Below, piece after piece: positions 39,113 through 48,084 of a DNA stretch of 59,996 bases. This stretch comes from Zooshikella ganghwensis DSM 15267 (GTDB lineage: Bacteria > Pseudomonadota > Gammaproteobacteria > Pseudomonadales > Zooshikellaceae): assembly GCF_000428585.1 (NCBI RefSeq), contig NZ_AUAF01000019.1:1-59996 (forward strand). The letters are read 5' to 3'. The notes beneath the pieces were generated by a model. It saw only the letters and a program-made list of their open reading frames with translations. It was not told where the DNA came from and did not search any database. The position numbers and the translations under genes were made by a program. The first letter of the stretch is position 1, and each line of letters begins with the position of its first letter.

Positions 39113-39218
39113 TAACCTACTTTTAATACATCAACTTATACACCAACCTTAAAACCGCTATACTTATACCATCTGTATACCAAAGTCCTGTCTTATATAC
39201 CACTTAAATCGGACTTTT

Positions 39219-40016
39219 ATGTATAACGTTTTACTCAAAAAAGTGCTAATAAGCTTGGTAGTATGCTTTTCCATATCCCCTGGTTATGGTTCTGAAACCA
39301 TAGATTTTGCTGTGGCTAATTGGCCGCCCTACTTTGATAAGGAAGCTCCAAATAAAGGAATAATGGCTCAACATTTAACGCAGATTTTTACAGACGCAAA
39401 CCTTTCGTTTAATTTTATTTGGTACAGCACTTGGAAGGCTGCATTCAATAATGCAGCAGCTGCAAAAAACATCGCTAGTCCAGGCTGGATATGCAGTCCA
39501 AAGCGAGCAGAATTATTTTACTTTTCATACCCTATCTACAAACTGGATCATGTTTTCTTTCACTTAAAGTCAAAGCCAGTAACTATTAACAACGTATCTG
39601 ACTTAAAAAAATATGAACCAATAGCAGTAACTGAAGCATACTACTATAGCAGTGAGTTTCAAGAAGCTGTAGACAAATATAAGCTCAAACTAAGTAAAGT
39701 ACGCCTAGAAGAACTGACGTTTAATTTACTGCTTAAAAATAGAGCCGCTATTGCACCCATGTCGAAAAATAATGGTTTATCGCTTCTTGAAAAACACTTC
39801 ACTCTTCCCCAGCGAGAGCAAATAACCTATAGTAAAAGCCCTTTTCCAGATAGCTATTTTCACATTATGATATCTAGAAAACACTCCAAAGCACTCCATA
39901 TTTACCAGTTAATCAATAGCATATTGATTCATCACTCAACAAATAAAAAAATAGTAGGCGTAAATCTTAAAGTTAAAGATATCTGTCCTCAAGTTAATAA
40001 CCCTGTATCGCAATAA
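39219..40016 (+). CDS. Periplasmic solute-binding protein, SBP_bac_3-like
   Basis: 265 residues with a signal peptide (about 1-25, to GYGSETIDF). A single family-3 type binding domain follows (VANWPPYFD, ...SPGWICSPKRAELFYFSYPI). The usual ABC permease and ATPase genes are missing, so it may be an orphan binding protein or a sensor input. It is one of three such proteins within 8 kb (39219, 40293 and 46580). Confidence 0.75.
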   Translation: MYNVLLKKVLISLVVCFSISPGYGSETIDFAVANWPPYFDKEAPNKGIMAQHLTQIFTDANLSFNFIWYSTWKAAFNNAAAAKNIASPGWICSPKRAELFYFSYPIYKLDHVFFHLKSKPVTINNVSDLKKYEPIAVTEAYYYSSEFQEAVDKYKLKLSKVRLEELTFNLLLKNRAAIAPMSKNNGLSLLEKHFTLPQREQITYSKSPFPDSYFHIMISRKHSKALHIYQLINSILIHHSTNKKIVGVNLKVKDICPQVNNPVSQ

Positions 40017-40292
40017 TTTAATTAGTGGGCAGTCAATTATTAAAAACACACTATATAGGGAAACCACATATTGTTAATAATATATCACCGATCGAGTACG
40101 AAAACTCATTTTAAAAAGTGGCCGGTTTTAGCTGAGCAGAACAACCCTTAAAACTGGCAACGTAAAACTTATATTTCTATATTTATAATAATTCAAATAA
40201 TACTATGGAAACTGTAATCATCTAAAAATATTAATTATTTTCTATACAGAGCAGTTTCATTAAAAAATACAACATTTAACAAAGTAAAGAGA
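40017..40292. other. Spacer, nothing recognised
   Basis: AT-rich, gene-free region between two binding-protein genes. No repeat or terminator recognised. Confidence 0.4.
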
Positions 40293-42092
40293 ATGATTAA
40301 GCAAGATTTCCTTATTTGCATGTCTATAAACTTTATTATTTTTTATATATTGTGTTTTGCTTCTAATTTTACAAATGCAAGAGAAATAATAAATTTAGCC
40401 ACATTCGAATCATGTCCCTATATATGTACTAATGGTAAGGAAAAAGGTTTTTTAGTTGACATTGTGGAATCAATATTTGATGAAGTTAATATTGAGGTAA
40501 TGACTAAAGCATTACCCGCTAAGCGTGCGTTAAAGTTAGCAAGAAAAGGAAGTTTCCATGGAATAATTGGAATCCAACAACGACAAGCACCAGAGTTAAC
40601 CTTTCCTACAGAGAGTATAGGTCAATATAGATATTTGATGTATGTAAGAGATGACGATAACTGGTTATTCACTGGTTTGAACTCATTATACGAACGAAAA
40701 ATTGGTGTGCAGCTAGGTGTTTCATATGGAGTAGCGGATAGTTTTATTCAAAGATATGGTTATAGGGATGAAATAGTTAAGATATTATCTGGAAATAATA
40801 TACCATTGAGAATGATAAAGATGTTGAAAACAGGTCGTATTAATATGTTTTTAGCAGATAAGAACGTTATAGATAGCTTAAGTGGTAAAACGCGCATAAT
40901 TAATTTAAATGTAGCTGGCACTATTCCTCCCGATAATATTTATGTAGCATTTAACCATCATAAAGCTCAACAATATTCTGACTTTATATCAAATGGCATT
41001 ACTAAGCTACGTGAGAATGGCTATCTTAATTCAATTTTAGCTCGTTACAATTTAAGCGACTGGAAAAATTGGAGGCCTGATTATCGTGACCCTTTTGCAG
41101 GAGACTATATTAATGATCTAGAAAAAAAATACTCTAATCCAAAGAAAGCAAAAACTAATCAAGCATTAATAACTTTTAAAAGCTCGGTTAATACTGATTA
41201 TGGTTATTGGAAATACGCTGTTAAATTTAAAGAATTACTGGAACAATACTCTAATGGTAAACTGAGGGTTGAGTTAAGGTTTGGAGATTCTTCTGAGCAT
41301 GATATTGTTATGGATATAGCTGAGGGTAATACGCAGATGGGTATGGTCGCAATCAATAACTTTACACCTTTTGCTCCATCAATAGGTTTTTTCTCTTTGC
41401 CATATATGTTTCCAACAAAGGATAGTGCAAAAAAAATAATACGCCATAAAAAAATGGAGGAGATTGCTCTTAGATCAGCCCTTGAATCAAACGTAAGACC
41501 TTTGAGTTTCTTTATTGGGGGCTATCGTTTATTGGCTAATAGTGAACGGCCTATTAAGCGCTCAGCCGATTTGCGAGGACTAAAGATCAGAGTACCTCAA
41601 AACCAATTTATGGTGGAAACATTCAGATCATGGGGAATAGAGCCTTATCCCTTACCTTGGCCAGAAGTATACCCGGCTTTAGAGGCTAAACTTATTAATG
41701 GTCAAGAGAACCCAATGAATATAATGTTTTCAGGCATTAAAAAAGATAGGGAAGTATGGGAGATTTTAAAATACGTCACTAATATTCGTTATTTCCTGTT
41801 TACGGCACCACACCTTATATCTGAAAACTTTTATCAAAGTTTAACTAAAGAAAGTAAGATCTTTGTGAAAAAAGCCGCTATGGAGGCAGAGGAATATATA
41901 TGGGATATAATGAGCAAAGAGGAACAACAGCTTATAGATCTTGCAAAAAGTAAAGGCATGATATTTATCTCTCCCGAGAATGAAACAGGAGATTGGGAAT
42001 TTAAGGCAAAAGAGATCTGGTCAAAGTTCTATTTCCGCGCAGGTGGAGAAGAACTAGTTAACAGTGTTAATAGAATTATTAATCAGGAATAA
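40293..42092 (+). CDS. Fused periplasmic binding protein: SBP_bac_3 plus TRAP DctP
   Basis: 599 residues. A signal or anchor segment (about 8-28) precedes a family-3 solute-binding domain at about 33-255 (IINLATFESCPYICTNGKEK; FPTESIGQYRYLMYVRDDD). A TRAP-type DctP domain follows at about 285-599. It carries the DctP signature LRGLKIRVPQNQFMVETFRS with the conserved arginine. The two domains come from different transporter classes (ABC and TRAP) and are normally separate proteins. No DctQM permease or ABC permease is nearby. Translation is continuous with no internal ribosome binding site seen. Probably a dual-ligand receptor; function unknown. Confidence 0.8.
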   Translation: MIKQDFLICMSINFIIFYILCFASNFTNAREIINLATFESCPYICTNGKEKGFLVDIVESIFDEVNIEVMTKALPAKRALKLARKGSFHGIIGIQQRQAPELTFPTESIGQYRYLMYVRDDDNWLFTGLNSLYERKIGVQLGVSYGVADSFIQRYGYRDEIVKILSGNNIPLRMIKMLKTGRINMFLADKNVIDSLSGKTRIINLNVAGTIPPDNIYVAFNHHKAQQYSDFISNGITKLRENGYLNSILARYNLSDWKNWRPDYRDPFAGDYINDLEKKYSNPKKAKTNQALITFKSSVNTDYGYWKYAVKFKELLEQYSNGKLRVELRFGDSSEHDIVMDIAEGNTQMGMVAINNFTPFAPSIGFFSLPYMFPTKDSAKKIIRHKKMEEIALRSALESNVRPLSFFIGGYRLLANSERPIKRSADLRGLKIRVPQNQFMVETFRSWGIEPYPLPWPEVYPALEAKLINGQENPMNIMFSGIKKDREVWEILKYVTNIRYFLFTAPHLISENFYQSLTKESKIFVKKAAMEAEEYIWDIMSKEEQQLIDLAKSKGMIFISPENETGDWEFKAKEIWSKFYFRAGGEELVNSVNRIINQE

Positions 42093-42423
42093 TTATTTTG
42101 ACAATGTCCTCCTGGAGATCATACCTGAAAGGGATTTTTTTTATCGGATAGGCGTCGCCTGTCACCCGGTGATGCCCTCCTATGAACTGTATGTGCAATT
42201 TTCCTGCATATAGCTCAAGCAACCCCATGCCACTCTCATAAATAATGCTAGCGTCTTCAACCTCTTCTTTCGAAAGGCTAGCTGCATCATTATTTTTTTA
42301 AAGCACTGGCTAGAACTGTTTTAGGGAGTACGCTGCTCATGACTAGTATTCGCAAGAAATTCAGATTTATACTGACTAGGTCCCTCAAGCTGTTTTGCTT
42401 TTTCTTCAAGCTTTGCTTTTTAT
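42079..42423 (-). pseudogene. Fossil of a sensor histidine kinase (dimerisation/H-box region)
   Basis: Reading leftward from 42423, one frame gives [12 protein letters not shown], then [16 protein letters not shown] followed by a stop at 42322-42324. This is the coiled-coil lead-in and H-box of a HisKA domain (consensus KSEFLANMSHELRTPLN). The frame then shifts, and after a 7-A run homology continues in another frame with SLSKEEVEDASIIYESGMGL and AGKL, typical of the second HisKA helix. Kinase and sensor parts are missing and the tail from AGKL onward is unrecognised. It overlaps the 3' end of the fused binding protein on the opposite strand by 14 bases. Confidence 0.65.
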
Positions 42424-42528
42424 AAAACGCAGCATCAACTAACAAGTGCAAATCAACAATATCTAGGATGAGAAGGACTATCTGCTATACTAATCAGCTT
42501 TTCTTTTCCAACAAGACTGGAGCTGCTA

Positions 42529-42846
42529 ATGACTAAGACTTACAGGCTGATGGCCCTAAAAGAACGATACCAAATTTCAGCTTACTTAGCAGCTGGTTTT
42601 ACCCGTTCAGCAATCACTGAAAAACTTGGGCCCGATAAAAGTAGTATTTCCAGAGAAATAAATCGTAATATACGCTTACGAGGTTATTACCCCAAACAAG
42701 CACCCATGAAAAAGCTATAGAATGTCATCAACTGGCTTGTAAAGCGGTTAAAATAACTCCAGAGCTAATCAATTTAGTTGAAACTAAAATTTGCAAAGAG
42801 TGAAGCCCAGAACAAAGATCAGGTTGGCTATTGGTTCCGCATAACC
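42529..42846 (+). pseudogene. IS30-family transposase fragment
   Basis: The first 63 codons (RLMALKERYQISAYLAAGF... SSISREINRN) are the IS30 N-terminal helix-turn-helix. A 2-base insertion near 42705 breaks the frame. Translation then resumes in a second frame as HEKAIECHQLACKAVKITPE and ETKICKE, followed by a stop (TGA in place of the family Trp) and SPEQRSGW. Homology ends near 42846, before the catalytic core. No inverted ends are evident. It is a dead remnant adjacent to a family C end. Confidence 0.85.
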
Positions 42847-42861
42847 TAAAACTGAGCTATT

Positions 42862-42876
42862 AGGGCACCTCTAAAG
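42862..42876 (+). repeat. Isolated family C repeat end
   Basis: AGGGCACCTCTAAAG matches the first 14 bases of the family C end. It lies 12 bases before the SDR gene start, at the edge of the IS30 remnant. Confidence 0.55.
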
Positions 42877-42887
42877 GTCATTAGGCT

Positions 42888-43715
42888 ATGTCTCAAAAAA
42901 CAATTCTTATCACAGGATGTTCGTCAGGGATTGGGCAACACGCTGCTCAGTCTCTGCAGCAACGAGGGTATCGTGTTTTCGCAACGGCAAGAAAACAAGT
43001 AGATGTTGACTCACTCAATCAAAAAGGACTGGAAAGTATACAACTCGATCTGGATAGCCAAAGTTCAATTGAGCAAGCACTTGAGGAAATTCTACAACGA
43101 ACAAACGGTACTCTAGACTTTTTATTCAATAATGGTGCTTATGGCCAACCTGGAGCCATTGAAGATTTACCAACAGAAGTATTGCGTCAACAGTTTGAAT
43201 CGAATGTCTTTGGCTGGCATCACCTCACGAGAAAAGTGCTTAAGGTGATGCGTCAACAAGGCCATGGCAGAATTGTTCAAAACAGTTCCGTTTTGGGGTT
43301 TGTGTGTATGCCTTATCGAGGCGCTTATAATGCTTCGAAATTCGCAATTGAAGGATTAACAGATACACTTCGTCTTGAATTGAAAGACTCGCCTATTAAG
43401 ATTTCACTGATTGAGCCAGGACCAATCATTTCTCAGTTTCGAGCTAATGCTGCAGCAAAGTTCAAGCAAAACATTGATTGGCAAACGAGTGTACACGTTG
43501 AGAATTATAAAGCTCAGCTTGAGCGTCTAGAGAAAGCTGAAGGAACGACACCATTTACGTTAGGCCCTGAGAAGGTGACAGCAAAGCTGATACATGCTTT
43601 AGAAAGCAAAAAACCAAAAGCTCGTTACCGGGTAACTTTTCCAACATATCTATTTGCCTTGTTAAAAAGGCTATTAACCACTCAAGCACTGGACCGATTA
43701 TTAGTTAAAGGGTAA
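42888..43715 (+). CDS. Short-chain dehydrogenase/reductase
   Basis: 275 residues, classical SDR. NAD(P) motif TGCSSGIG at 10-17, NNGAYG at 81-86, catalytic S133/S134 (QNSSVLGF), Y147 and K151 (YNASK). Resembles YbbO-type oxidoreductases of unknown natural substrate. The arginine in FATARKQ suggests NADPH preference. No operon partner. Confidence 0.9.
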   Translation: MSQKTILITGCSSGIGQHAAQSLQQRGYRVFATARKQVDVDSLNQKGLESIQLDLDSQSSIEQALEEILQRTNGTLDFLFNNGAYGQPGAIEDLPTEVLRQQFESNVFGWHHLTRKVLKVMRQQGHGRIVQNSSVLGFVCMPYRGAYNASKFAIEGLTDTLRLELKDSPIKISLIEPGPIISQFRANAAAKFKQNIDWQTSVHVENYKAQLERLEKAEGTTPFTLGPEKVTAKLIHALESKKPKARYRVTFPTYLFALLKRLLTTQALDRLLVKG

Positions 43716-43760
43716 AGCTTTGAGAATCCATACCAACCATATGCTGGTTTTAGAAAACAT

Positions 43761-44057
43761 TTATTCACGAAGGGTATAGTATTTTGCTAGTGTTCTATCA
43801 GCACTTGGTACCATTGCATGGGTATTATGCCGAAATGTATCGTACAGCTCTTTACGGTGACATTTCACCGTAACAACACAACTAGAGCACTGGTGGCTAT
43901 CAGATAAGTTCCATTCAAGTAGCGACACCGTATAATCTTTCCCTTCAAAGCGAACAATATCTTCCTTCGCAGGTAATGCTGTTAGCTCAACAACAAACGG
44001 CTTTTGATAACTTTCTGGGTTCTGACGGCTGGCAAAAAAATCAAAGGCAACTTTCAT
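43761..44057 (-). CDS. Small protein of unknown function
   Basis: 98 residues, beta-rich N-terminal half with two cysteines (HQCSSCVVTVKC) and a helical C-terminal part. I do not recognise it. The last codons (YYTLRE and stop) are written in TATACCCTTCGTGAA, the terminal sequence of repeat family B, so the present C-terminus may derive from an old insertion. A good purine-rich ribosome binding site (AGGAG) lies before the ATG. Confidence 0.55.
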   Translation of the reverse strand: MKVAFDFFASRQNPESYQKPFVVELTALPAKEDIVRFEGKDYTVSLLEWNLSDSHQCSSCVVTVKCHRKELYDTFRHNTHAMVPSADRTLAKYYTLRE

Positions 44058-44206
44058 GGTCAGGCTCCTCTAGCCTTTTATCTGCCACCAACATAAGCCA
44101 TCTTAATGAAAGATAAATGTCATACAAGTTACAAATGCAAGACATTTTAAGTCTATCTAAATCAATAAGTTATATAATTTACCCACAGGTCTGTGAGCAC
44201 ACTTCC

Positions 44207-45217
44207 TTAATCAGCGACTTTATTTAATGCCTCTAGCTCAGAACCTTTATCCACCAAGTGAAGTTTAGTCACAATTGGTGAGTGATCTGAGCCAATATGA
44301 CCAACAACTTCCATTGAAATAATCTCGATATTTTCACTATGCAGTACATGATCAATGGGTATCTGTAACAGTGGCAGAGGAGCAGGCCATGTCGGCAGAA
44401 TGCCAATACCTTGTCTCGCATTTTTAAGCTTTGCCTGCTTCATCAAACGTGTAAAAACAGGGGACCAAGGGGTTGTATTTAAATCCCCCACCAACAGGTA
44501 GGGTGCAGCAACACTCTGAAAAAACTTTGCAGTTGCTTCAATCTGAAAGTCTCTTAACAAAGAATAGGAAACACTCACCGGCGGCAAGGGGTGTGTCGTG
44601 AACACTGAAAGCTCGCCTTGCTGTGTTTGAACAGAAACAAATATACTGGGTATTCCGGTATTACTGAGCTGTACTGTTTGCTTATTGTTAAATGGAAAAC
44701 GGCTGAGTAAGGCAATACCAAAATTACCTTCCTCAGGTTTAGTTATTTGGTATGGATAGTCTTTAATGCCATCTTCAATGCCTTTTAACCATGCCTCAGT
44801 GACTTCCTGCAATACAACAATATCAGGTTGATAATCTGACAGCTGTTGTACCAGTTTTTGGTACTGAGTATTGGATGACAGTACATTCGCATGATAAATG
44901 ACTATAGACTTTTTCTTTTTGCCAGTTGACTTTGGGGAGGATTCTAACGCACTAGAAACTAACATTGATGGCGGCAGGTAAAGCATTGGTACTTGCCAGT
45001 TTAGCCCGAGAACAAGCAAAGCTAATACCGCAGGAAACAACCGGCAAGTTACGAGTAGCAATAAAAGTACTATGATAGCACTATAAAAATAAAATGCTCG
45101 AAAGTGTGTTAATAACTCCAGCCACCAATGACTACTTCCCCAGTACGCTAATACAGAGCAAAAGGTTGCACTAAGTAATACCAAAAAAATTAGTTTATCT
45201 ACAACTTTTTTAATCAT
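44207..45217 (-). CDS. Membrane-anchored endonuclease/exonuclease/phosphatase family protein
   Basis: 336 residues. Three N-terminal membrane spans (about 8-85) precede an EEP domain (about 104-330). EEP marks: IYHANVLSSN, VVLQEVTEAW (metal-binding Glu), LVGDLNTTPWSPVF and GSDHSPIVTKL (catalytic Asp-His). Such proteins act on nucleic acids or phospholipids; the substrate is unknown here. The catalytic part is probably periplasmic or on the cytoplasmic face. Confidence 0.85.
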   Translation of the reverse strand: MIKKVVDKLIFLVLLSATFCSVLAYWGSSHWWLELLTHFRAFYFYSAIIVLLLLLVTCRLFPAVLALLVLGLNWQVPMLYLPPSMLVSSALESSPKSTGKKKKSIVIYHANVLSSNTQYQKLVQQLSDYQPDIVVLQEVTEAWLKGIEDGIKDYPYQITKPEEGNFGIALLSRFPFNNKQTVQLSNTGIPSIFVSVQTQQGELSVFTTHPLPPVSVSYSLLRDFQIEATAKFFQSVAAPYLLVGDLNTTPWSPVFTRLMKQAKLKNARQGIGILPTWPAPLPLLQIPIDHVLHSENIEIISMEVVGHIGSDHSPIVTKLHLVDKGSELEALNKVAD

Positions 45218-45311
45218 CTATGCTTACATTATTCCCAAAATAATTTACCCACCGTGTTAGGTATAAGCTACCGATTATAATTCGTGGGTAACTCTTCACT
45301 TATGTTACAGC

Positions 45312-45968
45312 TCACAATCCAAGACTTTTTTCTGCCACGGACTGCCGTCGGAACCAACCCGCAATACTCATGCGTGATCTCAAAGAAGGTAGGACCTCAT
45401 GAGGAATTTCACAGCTCATAAAGCAAACACAGGTACCTATTTCTGGCAACACCGTTTTCACGACTTTAGAGCTTTTTACCGAGTATAGTTTTAAAGCCCC
45501 CCCATCCGCCTCAAGCCAACCACTATTCAAATAAAAAACAATACTGACGACTCTGCTCTCATGCCTATTAAAGGCATCCAGATGACGCTTGTAAAAGCTT
45601 CCTTTGTCGTAAATAGCATAATGGCATTCAACTTCATCCAGACCAAGCCAGAGATTTTGATTCAACTTAAGCCTGAATACATCTAGCAAACTTAGTAATG
45701 CCATCTGTGTTGGTGATCGTCCATCAAGCCATAATGTTCTATCACTGCGAATTGATTGATCAAGCACCTTTTGGTTATGGCGCCCAATCGCAGCAGGCAT
45801 TAACAATTGTTTATTATCAAAATAATTAATCTCGTCAACCAAACCTTGCAATAATACACTGGGTAAAGCATTTTGTTGAACGGACCATCCTTGTTTAACC
45901 AAATCCTCTGTCACTAAAGTAAATAACCTTTCTTGAGAGAAGGATTGAATAGCTGGGCTGCACTCCAT
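45312..45968 (-). CDS. 2-oxoglutarate/Fe(II)-dependent oxygenase, prolyl-4-hydroxylase-like
   Basis: 218 residues. The Fe(II) triad is H129 and D131 (KRHLDAF) with H190 (EIPHEVLP); the 2-oxoglutarate arginine is R199 (SRMSIAGWF). The double-stranded beta-helix core spans about 115-208. In bacteria such proteins hydroxylate proline in elongation factor Tu or other targets. Start ATG at 45968, with a purine-rich GAGG about 9 bases upstream. Confidence 0.88.
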   Translation of the reverse strand: MECSPAIQSFSQERLFTLVTEDLVKQGWSVQQNALPSVLLQGLVDEINYFDNKQLLMPAAIGRHNQKVLDQSIRSDRTLWLDGRSPTQMALLSLLDVFRLKLNQNLWLGLDEVECHYAIYDKGSFYKRHLDAFNRHESRVVSIVFYLNSGWLEADGGALKLYSVKSSKVVKTVLPEIGTCVCFMSCEIPHEVLPSLRSRMSIAGWFRRQSVAEKSLGL

Positions 45969-46052
45969 ATTAATTACACCTCAAAGTATCTATATACTCA
46001 TTGTGTTATGAAACACCTATGCAATATAAGCAATACCAAGCTTTTGTCAATT

Positions 46053-46406
46053 TATACCCTTCACGAATCATTTTTATGTGCGCTATCCATAGCGCTCACC
46101 CTAACGGGCCAGCGAAGCTGTTCTAATGTGTTCCTGACACATTAGTAGGGTTTGTTGTCCTCGCTCTTGAACACTAAGAATGGTGTAAATGCAGTTTATG
46201 CATAATGGCATGGATGTTATATAGTAGAGCAATGCAGGAGCTATTGCCGAGGAGCGTTTAACTGCCACCTCAGTCACTTATTAATATATGCTTCTGGGGC
46301 TTCTTCGCTTGATGGCCCAGCTAGCACTTTTGATTTCAATTAGTGCTGCTATCGCTAGCTTCACAGTAGTAAGCCAGCCCCCTAAAAGTCCTTCGTTTTG
46401 GGTATA
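46053..46406 (+). repeat. Long repeat family B copy, 354 bp
   Basis: It runs from TATACCCTTCACGAATCATT to CTTCGTTTTGGGTATA. The interior holds a near-palindrome GCGCTATCCATAGCGC, a 9-bp stem CTAATGTGT/ACACATTAG, a module ending ATGCAGTTTATGC, a module CACTTATTAATATATGC, and extra sequence not in other copies. Its first 103 bases match, inverted and with one difference, the copy at 47700-47896. Confidence 0.85.
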
Positions 46407-46579
46407 TATTTAAGGAGTGATCAGTTTCATTTAATGATCAATAAGCTTACCTAATAGATCAGCAAGTTGGACCTTTGCCAGTTTTTCCATTATCTACAAT
46501 ACAGCTATAATACTACATAATTTCGTTTTATATTTTTATACGAATATATACCCAATACGTCGCCTTTTGAGGAGGTATT

Positions 46580-47386
46580 ATGTTTTCTTATCGCATTAAA
46601 AATACCTCTTTATACATATATTTTTCAGTTTTTATATTAACAATCATATTAGTTTATCCAAGCATCAGCCAAGGGAAAACATTACCGATTATTTTCGCCA
46701 CCTTCCCCCCTATGAATTACTTAGATGACGACGGTGAAATCAAAGGGATCAGTTATGAACTGGTAACCCAGACAGTAGAAGCCATTGGCTACACCCCAGA
46801 AGTAACCATATTACCTTGGAAACGTGCTTATAAAGAAGCAGCTGAAGGCAACTTTGCTATTCTTTTTACTTTTACGCAAAACGAGGCTCGCATAAAGCAG
46901 TTCTTATTTACTGACTATCTGATAAAAATTGCGGATGTGTTTTTTAAACGGAAGGAACTGGATATAACCTGGAATGAAATCACAGACTTAAAAAGTTACG
47001 TTATCGGTTATACTGACGGTTATAACTATGCACCGGTTTTCCTTGAGGCCATCCGCAATAAATCATTTGTTGCTCGAAAGTCACCCGCCTTAGAAACGCC
47101 AGAAAAACAGCATTTAAAGAATTTATTCAACAAACGTGTTGATCTCATTATTTGTGAAATACACCAATGTAAATTTTATTTAGGTCAAAATAAGAAGTGG
47201 AAAAATGTTATTGACTATATCCCTAAGCCTATTGGTAAAGTAAGAACATTTCATGCAGGAATTAGCAGAGCTTGGCCTAATGCTGAAGAGCTACTTAACC
47301 AGTTTAATCGCGAGTATCAAAAGATAAAACAGTCAGGTCTTCGAAAAAAAATTGTGCTTAAATACATCGACAAAGAGTTCGAGTAA
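46580..47386 (+). CDS. Periplasmic solute-binding protein, SBP_bac_3-like
   Basis: 268 residues. Signal peptide about 1-32 (to ISQGKTLP), then a family-3 binding domain (FATFPPMNYLDDDGEIKGIS; LFTDYLIKIADVFF). Amino acid or amine ligands are typical of the family, but no transporter genes accompany it. GGAGG lies 6 bases before the ATG. It is bracketed by inverted family B repeats, unlike its relatives at 39219 and 40293. Confidence 0.75.
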   Translation: MFSYRIKNTSLYIYFSVFILTIILVYPSISQGKTLPIIFATFPPMNYLDDDGEIKGISYELVTQTVEAIGYTPEVTILPWKRAYKEAAEGNFAILFTFTQNEARIKQFLFTDYLIKIADVFFKRKELDITWNEITDLKSYVIGYTDGYNYAPVFLEAIRNKSFVARKSPALETPEKQHLKNLFNKRVDLIICEIHQCKFYLGQNKKWKNVIDYIPKPIGKVRTFHAGISRAWPNAEELLNQFNREYQKIKQSGLRKKIVLKYIDKEFE

Positions 47387-47407
47387 TATACCTACAACTA
47401 ATCCCTG

Positions 47408-47549
47408 GAGGTCAAGAGTGATGATCTCTATACCCTACAGGGTACAACTAACCCTAATAATGAGCAGGGAGCATATTAGAACAATTTCGCAGGACCGTTT
47501 GGGTAAGCGCCATGAATAGCACGAGTAAAATCAACTCGCGAAGGGTATA
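47408..47549 (-). repeat. Degraded family B copy
   Basis: Contains GGTCAAGAGTG, CATATTAGAACAATTTCGC and ends CGCGAAGGGTATA, parallel to but diverged from the copy at 47700-47896. The left end is lost. Confidence 0.65.
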
Positions 47550-47699
47550 TAGCAATTCATCAAACATATGATTACAAGTAATAATATTATATCTTAGGGA
47601 AGATACAGTTGAACCTTAATATCTATTCATTTTAGAATTTTCCCTTGGGAACTTGTTTATACCGCCAAGCACATCAAAATAAGTAGATAGTCACCATTA

Positions 47700-47896
47700 T
47701 ATGCCCAAAACGAAGGGTTTTTAGGAGGATGGCAGTTAAATGCTCCCGCATAAACTGCATTCCCACCATCCTGGGTGGTCAAGAGCGCTGACAACAAACC
47801 CTACTAATGTGTCGGGAACACATTAGAACAGCTTCGCTGGCCCGTTAGGGTGAGCGCTATGGATAGCGCACATAAAAATGATTCGTGAAGGGTATA
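47700..47896 (-). repeat. Family B copy, inverted relative to 46053
   Basis: It runs from TATGCCCAAAACGAAGGG to TTCGTGAAGGGTATA. Read in reverse it starts like the copy at 46053 with a single difference over about 103 bases, then shares the module ending at ATGCAGTTTATGC with the copy at 56093. Confidence 0.85.
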
Positions 47897-48084
47897 CAAG
47901 GAGTCGTTGAGTTTTATATTAGATAGTTTATAGCGTCAGCACTCATAATACCCAGACAACTCTGTATAAAATGTTCAGTCTTTGCTCAAGGCATACTTTA
48001 TTTTCTACTATACCTAGATCTGTACGCCATACGCAATAACTCCCAAAAATAATATCTTTATTGCTTGATCAATATGGGGATTAC

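Larger units (their letters stand above)
47387..48084. other. Spacer with two family B repeats before preT
   Basis: Gene-free. It holds a degraded family B copy (about 47408-47549) and a full one (47700-47896). The preT promoter is probably in the AT-rich stretch 47900-48070. Confidence 0.55.

Noticed and set aside
45933..46145. 70-codon plus-strand ORF
   Set aside because: It runs antisense into the oxygenase start and through the start of a family B repeat; no ribosome binding site.
46053..47896. Possible CRISPR array
   Set aside because: The repeats are few, long, variable and inverted, without regular spacers, and no cas genes are present.
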